From positions 1 through 26,004 of the IMG/VR virus record IMGVR_UViG_3300017786_000116: a stretch of DNA of 26,004 nucleotides, one strand, 5' to 3'. The stretch is from a virus. Both the position numbers and the translations under genes were made by a program. This document shows positions 1 through 6,696 of this stretch, in pieces. Numbering within the stretch: position 1 is the stretch's first letter; every line of letters begins with the position of its first letter. The notes under the pieces were generated by a model that saw nothing but the letters and a program-made list of their open reading frames with translations, searched no databases and was not told the DNA's origin.

Positions 1-351
1 AAATTTTTGTAATTGCTGCTGTGTGCCGCCCAGAATTGTGTTAATTTTTGCAAAAGTAGCTTCTACTTTGATAGTATTTGAAACCAAAGCCCCAAAAGCT
101 TGTGAGAGTTTATTTATAACAGCTACAGAGGCACCGAAAGCTAAAACACGAGCATTAGACGCTTCTAACGATTTTTGAAATTCAGAGGCTTGTCCAGTTA
201 TTTTTCCTAGCGGCCTAGAAAGTTTGTTTATAGATCCTGCTCCTCCGCCGAAGTCTACACCCTTAGCCTTGGCTTGAATCCTCGCTAATGCCGCGTCTAC
301 CTTCTTTGAATCTACTGGTGAAAATGTTACTGGTACTTTTGCCGTTGCCAT
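1..351 (-). CDS. Phage tail tape measure protein, N-terminal part (runs off the window)
   Basis: The minus-strand frame opens at ATG 351 and stays open for 117 codons to the window edge. The protein starts MATAKVPVTF and contains EFQKSLEASNARVLAFGASV followed by a hydrophobic stretch and KVEATFAKINTILGG. This Ala/Ser-rich helical pattern, with the phrase RVLAFG and a following KVEATFAKIN, is typical of the start of the core region of TP901-type tail tape measure proteins. These set tail length and are ejected through the tail tube. The gene is last in the minus-strand tail block, after the two chaperone candidates, which is the usual position. A copy of the late-promoter-like motif lies at 362-371, giving it its own likely promoter 10 nt from the ATG. 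Only the first roughly 117 residues are visible, so total length and C-terminal domains are unknown. Confidence 0.72.
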   Translation of the reverse strand, partial: MATAKVPVTFSPVDSKKVDAALARIQAKAKGVDFGGGAGSINKLSRPLGKITGQASEFQKSLEASNARVLAFGASVAVINKLSQAFGALVSNTIKVEATFAKINTILGGTQQQLQKF

Positions 352-361
352 ATAATATGGT

Positions 362-371
362 ATTACACTAT
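362..371 (-). promoter_or_regulatory. AGTGTAA-type promoter motif upstream of the tape measure gene
   Basis: The minus strand reads ATAGTGTAAT here, with 10 nt between the AGTGTAAT core and the ATG at 351. It is one of ten exact AGTGTAA copies in the window, all intergenic. A promoter role is inferred; the motif itself is seen directly. Confidence 0.6.
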
Positions 372-389
372 TTTATCGGCATTTCTTAA

Positions 390-1361
390 TCAAAGTCCAT
401 GCATCTCAACCATATCTTTCATATTTAATGAGCCACCCTTCTTTTTTATTGCATCTCCTAGCGTGATGGCGTTTTGATCTTTATCTTTTAAGTGAGCAAT
501 ATCATCCTTATTGGCTCCAAAATAAGTCGTAGCATCTGATTCTCCTGCGCTTTTGCCTTCTTTTTCTGTTTTTTGGCTATTATAGAAATCTATCAATAGG
601 TCTGGATCCTTTGCAATATGATCTGGTATATCCTTTTGAGAGTTTTTGAAAATATTTAAAAAGCTTCTCGAGTAGCTTATCATCTTCAATTGAAATGCTG
701 TCAAATTTTTTAAAGGTTCTCCAAACATATTAATAACATCTTCGGAATAAGGCATGTATGGGCCAAAAAAGGGAGACAACACAGCCTTCGATATGTTCCC
801 GTCATTCATTCTGTTGAAGAACTGGCCCTCTAAATCTGCGAGCTCTTTGGCTGTTTCAATGTCTTGATAATCTAAGTCGTCAAATGGAGATGTCTTAAAT
901 TCCTCATCTAAAAATAAAAGACTTTCAAAAAAATCTTTATTGACTTTTCTTTCTGCGTATTTTTCTGCCGTAAGCCCAACAAGTTTCTCCCTTTCAAAAG
1001 ATAGTTTGTTTAGTTTGCTAATTTCTAAATCTATTAGCTTTGAGTGTTCTTTTCTTTTTGATGGTAATACAATTTTAGATAAAGAGGTTTTTAAATTTTC
1101 TATAAATTTCTTTTTATCTTGTATCTCTTTTTCAGATTCGTCATCCCACATGTCATCCTCAATTAGCATTTTTAAAATACTTTTTTCGGCCAACAAGCCT
1201 CTTTCTTCGGCTTCAGCTATATATAGTTTTCGTTTACCTAGTATTTTTCTTGTATCTAATTGATGAAAGTGCTTAATATAAATTGGACCTAAACTAGAAT
1301 TCAAAACACTAAAACCTTCAAAAACCTCAACAATGATGTCGGCTAATTCATCGTTATCCAC
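390..1361 (-). CDS. Unknown protein, candidate second tail assembly chaperone
   Basis: This is a 323-residue, charged, mostly helical protein that I do not recognise by motif. The candidate start is GTG at 1361, which overlaps the end of the 245-residue gene by 8 bp in the +1 frame. No ATG in this frame lies near the overlap. The C-terminal third is Lys/Asp-rich (KSAGESDATTYFGANKDD). The case for a tail assembly chaperone is positional: it is the last gene before the tape measure gene and overlaps the previous gene, as the G/GT pair does in lambda-like tails. No -1 slippery heptamer is visible, so translation by reinitiation is the simplest reading. The CDS is well supported by length and codon quality; the function is only inferred. 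Confidence 0.6.
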   Translation of the reverse strand: MDNDELADIIVEVFEGFSVLNSSLGPIYIKHFHQLDTRKILGKRKLYIAEAEERGLLAEKSILKMLIEDDMWDDESEKEIQDKKKFIENLKTSLSKIVLPSKRKEHSKLIDLEISKLNKLSFEREKLVGLTAEKYAERKVNKDFFESLLFLDEEFKTSPFDDLDYQDIETAKELADLEGQFFNRMNDGNISKAVLSPFFGPYMPYSEDVINMFGEPLKNLTAFQLKMISYSRSFLNIFKNSQKDIPDHIAKDPDLLIDFYNSQKTEKEGKSAGESDATTYFGANKDDIAHLKDKDQNAITLGDAIKKKGGSLNMKDMVEMHGL

Positions 1362-2091
1362 CCTCTTGTTGCTTTAAAAATTCTTCTATATCTTTTTCGC
1401 TTGATTGATTGTTGTAAAACCAATAAGACACAACAAGCATTAGTTTGTTTAAGGCTTCTTTTTCAAAGTCTTCGCCATCTTCATCCTTCTCATATAAATT
1501 ATTAAGTTGATCCTCATATATAAGTCCATTAAAAAAGCTTTTTTCTTCACCCTCTTCAATGATTACGCCAAGCTGTACAGCGTACCACAATAACATTGAC
1601 CTTTCAGCCCTGGCGTCAGCAGTATGTTCGTATACACTCTGAACAGACATTTCTACGTCAATTAAATTTTTTCTAATTTGGACAAGTTCTAGTTCTAATT
1701 CTTCTATTTCTTTTTTATTTTTTTTCTTATCTGTCGCAGATAGCATTTGAATCTTGTTTGTGATTTCATTGCTTCTTTGAAGTTTTCTAAGAGTATCCTT
1801 AGTCTCTTCTTCGGTTAGGCTCCCCCCAGTGTCAGCATATTTTTTTACAAGCATATCCTTTGTAACAATACCCTTTTTGATATTCTTACTAAGTTCGATC
1901 GCGTACTGAGCCTCAGCTTCATCAACAATACGGCGGCTTGGCTTTTTAATTACAAATTCAACTGGAGTTTTAACCGTCTTGTTTTGCAAGATAGTTTCTG
2001 TTTCACCAGTTTCTTTATTTTTGCGGTTAACCTCTACCTGCTTTTTTTCGCTCTTGTTTACCTGAAATTTATAAATATACTTTGTTTTCAT
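1354..2091 (-). CDS. Unknown coiled-coil protein, candidate first tail assembly chaperone
   Basis: The 245-residue protein has an N terminus of alternating charged and hydrophobic residues (MKTKYIYKFQVNKSEKKQVE). The middle is a long charged helix around residues 95-150 (KIQMLSATDKKKNKKEIEEL), probably a coiled coil. The acidic C terminus ends EEFLKQQEGG. No catalytic or metal-binding motif is seen. It lies 4 bp after the 96-residue gene and overlaps the following GTG-started gene. With the tape measure gene downstream, the pair fits the place of tail assembly chaperones, which coat the tape measure protein before the tube polymerises. This is inference from order. There is no clear Shine-Dalgarno; the leader before ATG 2091 is AT-rich. 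Confidence 0.6.
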   Translation of the reverse strand: MKTKYIYKFQVNKSEKKQVEVNRKNKETGETETILQNKTVKTPVEFVIKKPSRRIVDEAEAQYAIELSKNIKKGIVTKDMLVKKYADTGGSLTEEETKDTLRKLQRSNEITNKIQMLSATDKKKNKKEIEELELELVQIRKNLIDVEMSVQSVYEHTADARAERSMLLWYAVQLGVIIEEGEEKSFFNGLIYEDQLNNLYEKDEDGEDFEKEALNKLMLVVSYWFYNNQSSEKDIEEFLKQQEGG

Positions 2092-2095
2092 GATT

Positions 2096-2386
2096 TTAAT
2101 TTTTAAATCTAAATTCTACTGTTAGATTTTCAACTTCATTATTATAATCCCTCAATACAGAATTTCCATTATCTAAAACCCTTTTTCTGTAGGCTTGAAA
2201 ATGGTCTTCATCAAAATAATCAGCCATTTCAATAATGCTGTGATATTCTTTCGGCAGGTTATCATATAACTTTCCAAAGTTAATTTCGTGGTGAGACTGC
2301 AAGTCCTCCAGAGTGTTCAAAAAAGATTTGAACAGAAAACGGATATAGTAATCCGACCTATCATTTAAAAAATCCTGAGCTTTCAT
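2096..2386 (-). CDS. Small hypothetical protein opening the minus-strand tail operon
   Basis: The 96-residue protein is rich in Tyr, Phe, Asp and Asn (MKAQDFLNDRSDYYIRFLFK) and looks like a small helical fold. It has no signal peptide, membrane segment or metal motif. The sequence AAGGA sits directly before ATG 2386, and a minus-strand TGTGTAAA at 2405-2412 lies 18 nt upstream. It is therefore probably the first gene of the operon running through the two chaperone candidates towards the tape measure gene. It is divergent from the neck genes starting at 2432. A small tail-assembly or tail-completion role is possible from location only. Confidence 0.6.
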   Translation of the reverse strand: MKAQDFLNDRSDYYIRFLFKSFLNTLEDLQSHHEINFGKLYDNLPKEYHSIIEMADYFDEDHFQAYRKRVLDNGNSVLRDYNNEVENLTVEFRFKN

Positions 2387-2404
2387 TCCTTATTCCCAGC
2401 ATTA

Positions 2405-2424
2405 TTTACACAAAAAAGTGTAAA
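2405..2424. promoter_or_regulatory. Palindromic divergent promoter element TTTACAC-A6-GTGTAAA
   Basis: A perfect 7-bp inverted repeat (2405-2411 and 2418-2424) separated by six A residues puts one GTGTAAA copy on each strand. The plus copy AGTGTAAA at 2417-2424 ends 7 nt before ATG 2432. The minus copy TGTGTAAA at 2405-2412 ends 18 nt before ATG 2386. This is best read as two back-to-back late promoters sharing an A-tract. An operator for a dimeric regulator is the alternative. Confidence 0.6.
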
Positions 2425-2431
2425 AGTAGAC

Positions 2432-2911
2432 ATGGCCACTTCTCTCATTTCAGACTCCCAGAAAACTGCTATCAAATCAATCATCGACGATATACACGAA
2501 ACATTTGCTAGAAATATCACTGTATATAAAGATGGTGTAAAAATTTTAATAGCATCTAGCCAGGAATATAACGGAATATATGGTAAAACTTATTCTGGAG
2601 AATCTAGCACATCTACCACCTCTGAATCTCACACTGTTAAAGCTAGAATAAAATATATAAATGCCAATGAAGAATCAATGTCGGACGGACAAATAAATAG
2701 TCAATTTGGTATAGAAGTAATAGATGGTTCCGTAAGAATTACCGTAGATGCGTCTGGTTTCAATATTTTAAAAGAAGCAAAAAGGTGTGAATTTGAGGGC
2801 GGAAAGTACAAGATAGTCACAAAAGGAAATCCTACTGGTATATTTGGGCCCCAGTACTATCATTTTTATTTACAGCCAATTGAGGAACTCCAAGACGCAC
2901 CCACATCATAA
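2432..2911 (+). CDS. Hypothetical neck/head-closure candidate
   Basis: The 159-residue protein begins with a helix (SDSQKTAIKSIIDDIHETFA) and continues as a beta-rich body with a Ser/Thr-rich stretch near residues 53-68. The C-terminal part (FGPQYYHFYLQPIEEL) reads like a beta-strand ending. I recognise no motif. It is first in a four-gene plus-strand operon ending in a tail-tube gene. In many tailed phages the genes before the tube encode head closure, neck and tail terminator proteins in that order, so head closure is the positional guess. The start follows a promoter motif by 7 nt with no Shine-Dalgarno. The stop overlaps the next ATG (TAATG). Confidence 0.5.
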   Translation: MATSLISDSQKTAIKSIIDDIHETFARNITVYKDGVKILIASSQEYNGIYGKTYSGESSTSTTSESHTVKARIKYINANEESMSDGQINSQFGIEVIDGSVRITVDASGFNILKEAKRCEFEGGKYKIVTKGNPTGIFGPQYYHFYLQPIEELQDAPTS

Positions 2912-3498
2912 TGGCCCTTGATTTAAAAATTGTAGCCGACCTAAAAAAACAAGCGCCAAGGATACTTAGGAACGAAATACAAAAAAGAGGTAGGGCGGCT
3001 TTTCAGAAGATTAAAAATCAAATGATTGCCGAGTTTTTGAATCATCCAGTCACTATAGAGATAAAACAAGGAGTAGATGCCAAAAATATTAGTGGCACTT
3101 TGGGCGGATCAACTAACCTGTATTCATTTATAGGATTTGAAGATTCCTCAGAAGACCCCACAAAGAGCATAGAAAATATTTTACAAGAAACTAATTTTGA
3201 ATTTGTCACACTCAAGGGCAACTCAATTGAATTTTCTATTTACATACCAGACGCGAAAGACGTATTTGATGTTACCCCCATGCCTTGGGCCACTGGAAGA
3301 AGTTGGGCGAAAGGTATAGAAACGGGTATATCTGGATTGGGTTATTATTTGAGAGTAAAAAGAGAAAACAGTAGATCTGGGCTTGGGATACAATCACCAA
3401 GAAAAGTTAGAAAAAATGGATCACAATTCAAAAACATTCAATACATATCTGCCCTCCTCAATAAATACAAAAAACAATTTATAAATTTAACTATATAA
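2911..3498 (+). CDS. Probable neck protein (HK97 gp10-like pattern)
   Basis: The 195-residue protein starts with an amphipathic basic helix (LKKQAPRILRNEIQKRGRAA) followed by a loop and beta-rich region, then a basic C terminus. This matches the general build of HK97 gp10-like neck or tail-completion proteins, which join the head-tail connector to the tail end: one long N-terminal helix, a mixed alpha-beta body and about 150-200 residues. The match is by pattern, not by a diagnostic motif. The start overlaps the previous stop by one base, implying translational coupling. The stop at 3496-3498 abuts a new promoter motif for the next gene. Neighbours support a connector role. Confidence 0.48.
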   Translation: MALDLKIVADLKKQAPRILRNEIQKRGRAAFQKIKNQMIAEFLNHPVTIEIKQGVDAKNISGTLGGSTNLYSFIGFEDSSEDPTKSIENILQETNFEFVTLKGNSIEFSIYIPDAKDVFDVTPMPWATGRSWAKGIETGISGLGYYLRVKRENSRSGLGIQSPRKVRKNGSQFKNIQYISALLNKYKKQFINLTI

Positions 3499-3499
3499 T

Positions 3500-3507
3500 A
3501 GTGTAAA
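3500..3507 (+). promoter_or_regulatory. AGTGTAA-type promoter motif before the 286-residue gene
   Basis: The sequence AATAGTGTAAATA overlaps the end of the previous gene, and the core AGTGTAAA ends exactly 7 nt before ATG 3515. It shows that this gene and the tail-tube gene can be transcribed separately from the two upstream genes. Confidence 0.62.
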
Positions 3508-3514
3508 TACCTCT

Positions 3515-4375
3515 ATGAAACCGCAATATCACCACGAATTAATGACCAGCTTTCTCTTGTGGTTTGATCACGAGCTGCTTCAAAAGGGTGAAGCCTATTC
3601 AAATAAGACTGGAACACTCTTTTCAAAATCAGATAGCAGGGTGCCAAGTTCTTGGACGCCGCTTCAAAGCAACTACAAACAATGGGTTAACGATTCTTCG
3701 GTAACTGGCGAAGTAAACCCAATTATTGCTAATCCAAACTCAATCTTAAATGCTGGTTCTCAATTAAATAGGTCAGAATATATTTATGATTATGAAAATG
3801 GAAGAGTTTTGCACACTGGTGCGGGCGAAGCCGCCAACGTAACAGGAACTTTTGCCGTAAAAGATTTTAATATATACCTGACTAACGATACAGAAGAAGA
3901 CTTAATCATAGAAAATAAATTCACATTGAATAGCAGATATGGAACACCCACTATAAAAGGCTTAGAGCCTTACGATCAAATGGTTCCAGCTATATTCTTA
4001 AACTGCGAGTATATGAGAAATGAGGGCTTTGCCTTTGGGGGAGAAGATAAAACAAACAATTCTATTAAGGCTGTTGTTCTCGCTGAAAACGAATATCAAT
4101 TAGATGGTTCCTTGTCTATCTTCGCAGACTCTGTCAGAAAATCTTTTGCAAAAATACCCTTTTCTTCCCACCCCTCAACGGAATATGGCGACGTAAAAAA
4201 CGGCTCTTATAGTTATTCATCCCTAAGGGACACATACCTTCAAAGCAACCCATATTTCATTGACGACGTCACCGTTTCTAAACTTTCACAAAAACCACAA
4301 TCCTCCCTGCCTGGCGACATAAAAGTCGGGTTCATTGATTTTGAGGTATCTACAGTAAGATATCCTAGATCATAA
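3515..4375 (+). CDS. Virion-type protein, unknown; positional tail terminator candidate
   Basis: The 286-residue protein begins MKPQYHHELMTSFLLWFDHE, a short amphipathic helix, then becomes beta-rich with many Asn, Ser and Tyr residues (YDYENGRVLHTGAG, TGTFAVKDFNIYLTND). The C terminus (GDIKVGFIDFEVSTVRYPRS) looks like paired beta strands. There are no catalytic, transmembrane or signal features. It lies between the neck candidates and the tail-tube gene, where the tail terminator (tail completion) gene is usual, but it is larger than typical terminators. It could instead be a tail-sheath-associated or collar protein. It has its own AGTGTAA promoter and there is no terminator before the next gene, 42 bp downstream. 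Confidence 0.5.
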   Translation: MKPQYHHELMTSFLLWFDHELLQKGEAYSNKTGTLFSKSDSRVPSSWTPLQSNYKQWVNDSSVTGEVNPIIANPNSILNAGSQLNRSEYIYDYENGRVLHTGAGEAANVTGTFAVKDFNIYLTNDTEEDLIIENKFTLNSRYGTPTIKGLEPYDQMVPAIFLNCEYMRNEGFAFGGEDKTNNSIKAVVLAENEYQLDGSLSIFADSVRKSFAKIPFSSHPSTEYGDVKNGSYSYSSLRDTYLQSNPYFIDDVTVSKLSQKPQSSLPGDIKVGFIDFEVSTVRYPRS

Positions 4376-4395
4376 TTTCACAATCAAACAAATAA

Positions 4396-4408
4396 ACTGT
4401 AAACAATA
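4396..4408 (+). promoter_or_regulatory. ACTGTAAACAATA promoter variant before the main tail-tube gene
   Basis: This 13-mer ends 9 nt before ATG 4418, with 14 nt from the ACTGTAAA core. The identical 13-mer recurs on the minus strand at 9848-9860, before an internal start in the protease-scaffold ORF. Sharing between two genes of abundant structural proteins suggests a strong subclass of late promoter. Confidence 0.6.
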
Positions 4409-4417
4409 TAAAATATC

Positions 4418-5812
4418 ATGGCTAAAAATAGAGTTATTTATCAATCCGACGCGCTGTTCGCGAGTAAATCAGTAGATTCTACTGGTATAAACGATCACGA
4501 ACAACTTCGCAGAGTACAATCTGCTAATTATTCACTAAACATCACTCGCCAAGACGTGAACCAATTTGGTCAGCTTGCTAGACTCGAAGCTATTATTCTT
4601 GAGGCTCCGACAGTATCCTTTGACATGTCTTACTATCTTGGAGATGGATACAACGAGCAAGTCCTTAATTTCTTAAATAGTACTGGCCTTGACGGCGGCT
4701 TTGTATCTGGACAAATTGCCTCATCAAGTGGCCAAAATTTCTACATTTTGACGGCTCCAGAAGGGGTAGACGCAAACTTTGATCCATCTTCTGCTGACGC
4801 TTCAGGCGGCTACAACACAATCGGTATTGGAAACGCTTTCCTTACCGACTACAGTCTAGAAGCTTCCGTGGGCAGCATTCCAACAATTTCCGCTTCTTTT
4901 GAAGGCACAAACATGAATGCGACCGCAGGCGTATCTGGTACATCTGCAGGTTATTCTGGTATTGAGGGTGTTGGTATTGATCCCACACTCGGAACAGCTC
5001 TACCAAATCAAGCCGTTTCTGGCTTCACTGGTGATGGCTTTACTGGTGTAGGTGTCGTTCTTCCAGTTGGCAATCAAGCTATTGGAGCAAATATTCCTAC
5101 GGCTCTTCGCCCAGGAGACATTTCTTTATCACTTGGTAATGCAGATGGCGACGCTTTTGTCGACCTTGATGGTGGAGGCTCAGCTCACGTTCAAAGTATA
5201 TCGATTTCAATTCCTCTCGGTAGAACTCCTATCGACAAGCTTGGATCTCGCTTCTCTTTTGCGCGTGTTGTTGATTTCCCAATCACTCCTACACTCGCTG
5301 TTTCTGCAATCGTTTCCGACACGCAGGGCGCGGCCCTTACTGATATTATTAACGATGACCAATTTATTACTGATCTTCAGTTTACATTTAAGGATTCAGA
5401 TTCAAGCAATACCCCAAGAGCATCGTACAAGCTTACTAATCTAAAGCTTGATAGCCAGTCATTCAGCTCTAGTATTGGTCCCAATAAGACCGTTGACTTG
5501 AACTTCTCACTGTCAATTGGTGGACCAAATGACGATGTCAATAATGTGTTCTTCTCTGGTTCGAACGTCAATACACCTTTTGACGGAACCGCTCCTGTAA
5601 TTACTCTGGTTGGCAACGCTACTATTAACCTCTCAGTAGGTGACGCGTATTCCGAGCTCGGTGCGACAACAGATGACGGTACCGCTGTGGTAATTGATTC
5701 GAGTGCTGTTGACACGAGCGTTGCTGCCACTTACACAGTTACTTACAACGCAACTGACGCAGCTGGTAATGTGGCCACCGAAGTTACAAGAAGTATTGTA
5801 GTTTCTGCTTAA
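4418..5812 (+). CDS. Major tail tube-like protein with a C-terminal Ig-like domain
   Basis: The 464-residue protein has two beta-rich halves followed by an added domain. The N half contains SANYSLNITRQDVNQFGQLA and later NAFLTDYSLEASVGSIPTIS. The C half contains PLGRTPIDKLGSRFSFARVV and a final strand FSLSIGG near residue 373. Two other proteins in this window (19959-20807 and 21021-21815) share this strand pattern, which fits a tail-tube family. Residues 389-464 form a separate domain starting DGTAPVITLVGNATINLSVG and ending TDAAGNVATEVTRSIVVSA. This is the signature of DUF5011/Big_3-type Ig-like domains, often displayed on virion surfaces. A strong terminator follows and a 13-bp promoter variant precedes. 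Arg codons include CGC and CGT, fitting high expression. Tube identity is inferred; the Ig-like domain is clearer. Confidence 0.68.
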   Translation: MAKNRVIYQSDALFASKSVDSTGINDHEQLRRVQSANYSLNITRQDVNQFGQLARLEAIILEAPTVSFDMSYYLGDGYNEQVLNFLNSTGLDGGFVSGQIASSSGQNFYILTAPEGVDANFDPSSADASGGYNTIGIGNAFLTDYSLEASVGSIPTISASFEGTNMNATAGVSGTSAGYSGIEGVGIDPTLGTALPNQAVSGFTGDGFTGVGVVLPVGNQAIGANIPTALRPGDISLSLGNADGDAFVDLDGGGSAHVQSISISIPLGRTPIDKLGSRFSFARVVDFPITPTLAVSAIVSDTQGAALTDIINDDQFITDLQFTFKDSDSSNTPRASYKLTNLKLDSQSFSSSIGPNKTVDLNFSLSIGGPNDDVNNVFFSGSNVNTPFDGTAPVITLVGNATINLSVGDAYSELGATTDDGTAVVIDSSAVDTSVAATYTVTYNATDAAGNVATEVTRSIVVSA

Positions 5813-5856
5813 TACTTTAGGGTGGAGCGAATAGCTAAGAAGCCCTTCTAATTTAC

Positions 5857-5885
5857 AAAACCCCCTCATTCGAGGGGGTTTTTTT
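5857..5885 (+). terminator. Rho-independent terminator after the tail-tube gene
   Basis: A CCCCCTC/GAGGGGG stem with an ATTC loop is flanked by AAAA on the left and seven T on the right. It ends the plus-strand block 2432-5812. The A/T flanks extend the stem and give a weaker U-tract on the minus strand, so it may also stop the converging minus-strand operon that ends at 5955. The remaining bases of the 142-bp gap hold no recognisable gene. Confidence 0.88.
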
Positions 5886-5954
5886 ATGCACAAAAAAGCG
5901 CAACCCGCATACAGTGGTCACGCTATTGTAAATCAGTATTTAGCTATCTTAGTC

Positions 5955-6395
5955 CTAAGACTCAATTCCACCAACTTGACGTGGGCTTGACTGGTAACTG
6001 TTATAATTTGTAACTAACACCGAGAAGGCGTCATAAGAGTCCTGAGCGAGGCTTTTGTAGACTTTGGACACTTCATTCTTATTAACAAACGTAATAGCGT
6101 TATCACCGTCTCTGACGCTTACAATGTTGCCATTTGTATCGTCAGCTATTCCACGAATAGTTTTTCGTGTTTGTTTCATATAATAATGATATAAATACAT
6201 CTCTTTATAGATGCTCTCTTCTTCTAGACCAAATCCAGATATATGCCCACTATCTCCAGAGAAACTAGTATAAAGTACATTATTTAACTGCCCAAGGTTA
6301 TTATCAAGCCATCCAGAAATAGATGCTTCAGACACTCCAACAGAATCAAATTCATTTACAAAAATAGAATTAGCTAAATTTCCTATCGTCGACAT
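5955..6395 (-). CDS. Hypothetical head-tail adaptor candidate
   Basis: The 146-residue protein starts MSTIGNLANSIFVNEFDSVG and has several amphipathic helices (SIYKEMYLYHYYMKQTRKTI, VSKVYKSLAQDSYDAFSVLV) around a short beta hairpin (NIVSVRDGDNAITFVN). Size, helical content and position two genes after the capsid gene resemble head-tail adaptor (connector) proteins that dock under the portal. This is a fold-and-position argument without a diagnostic motif. It starts 1 nt after the SAP-domain gene's stop and is last in the minus-strand head operon. It converges with the plus-strand tail-tube gene across the shared terminator. Confidence 0.5.
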   Translation of the reverse strand: MSTIGNLANSIFVNEFDSVGVSEASISGWLDNNLGQLNNVLYTSFSGDSGHISGFGLEEESIYKEMYLYHYYMKQTRKTIRGIADDTNGNIVSVRDGDNAITFVNKNEVSKVYKSLAQDSYDAFSVLVTNYNSYQSSPRQVGGIES

Positions 6396-6396
6396 T

Positions 6397-6663
6397 TTAA
6401 GTATTATCTAAAATATTTTTAATTAAGTCCGTCTTTCGTCTTGGGCTATCAATACCCAGTCTCGAACATATTGCTTTTAGTTCTGACGTGCCTTTTGTTC
6501 TCAAGTCCGACTCAGAATATTTAGGTTTTGTTGGTGTGGGCTCAACAGCAACAGGCTGTTTTGCTGGTTTAGCAATCTTTTTTTTAGCTTTCTTGGCAGC
6601 CTTTTTCTTGGCTGGTCTTTCTTTGCCGTCAGCTATGATTAAGTCGTTTAGTATGTCATCCAT
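6397..6663 (-). CDS. Small SAP-like domain protein with a lysine/alanine-rich linker
   Basis: The 88-residue form starts MDDILNDLIIADGKER. A histone-H1-like basic linker rich in Lys, Ala and Pro follows. The C-terminal ~35 residues (SELKAICSRLGIDSPRRKTD then LIKNIL) match the helix-loop-helix of SAP or Rho-N-like nucleic-acid-binding domains. An upstream ATG at 6672 would add three residues (MLC), but that codon overlaps the TGTGTAAT promoter motif at 6671-6678. ATG 6663 lies exactly 7 nt from the motif, as at four other genes, so I prefer it. The phrase ADGKER and the SAP-like end are shared with the next-upstream gene, so the two are probably paralogues. A role in contacting DNA in the head or at the vertex is inferred. 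Confidence 0.68.
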   Translation of the reverse strand: MDDILNDLIIADGKERPAKKKAAKKAKKKIAKPAKQPVAVEPTPTKPKYSESDLRTKGTSELKAICSRLGIDSPRRKTDLIKNILDNT

Positions 6664-6670
6664 ACATAAC

Positions 6671-6678
6671 ATTACACA
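6671..6678 (-). promoter_or_regulatory. Promoter motif variant TGTGTAAT before the small SAP gene
   Basis: This variant differs from AGTGTAAT at its first base and is preceded on the minus strand by a T-run. It ends 7 nt before ATG 6663. The exact 7-nt spacing is the main reason to accept it. Confidence 0.45.
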
Positions 6679-6696
6679 AAAAAAGACGGCAAAAGC

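Noticed and set aside
940-1263. Plus-strand open frame of about 107 codons, hydrophobic and Ser/Phe-rich
   Set aside because: Antisense to a well-supported gene; the composition is that of a reverse-complemented Lys/Glu-rich reading frame. The same reasoning removes open frames at 5052-5444, 5377-5730, 5633-5893, 6488-6700, 7460-7684, 7530-7826, 8136-8345, 8873-9064, 8965-9147, 9232-10056, 10706-11297, 11695-11910, 12259-12492, 13334-13552, 14029-14286, 14309-14518, 15767-15958, 18484-19269, 21874-22104 and 22298-22796.
1340-1375. Possible programmed frameshift joining the two tail-chaperone candidates
   Set aside because: The overlap requires a +1 or -2 shift, the downstream frame has a stop just before the overlap, and no slippery sequence with good re-pairing is visible. 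Reinitiation at GTG is simpler.
5731-5737. Minus-strand TGTGTAA within the tail-tube Ig-like domain
   Set aside because: Antisense to a coding region, with no gene start nearby; the first base does not match.
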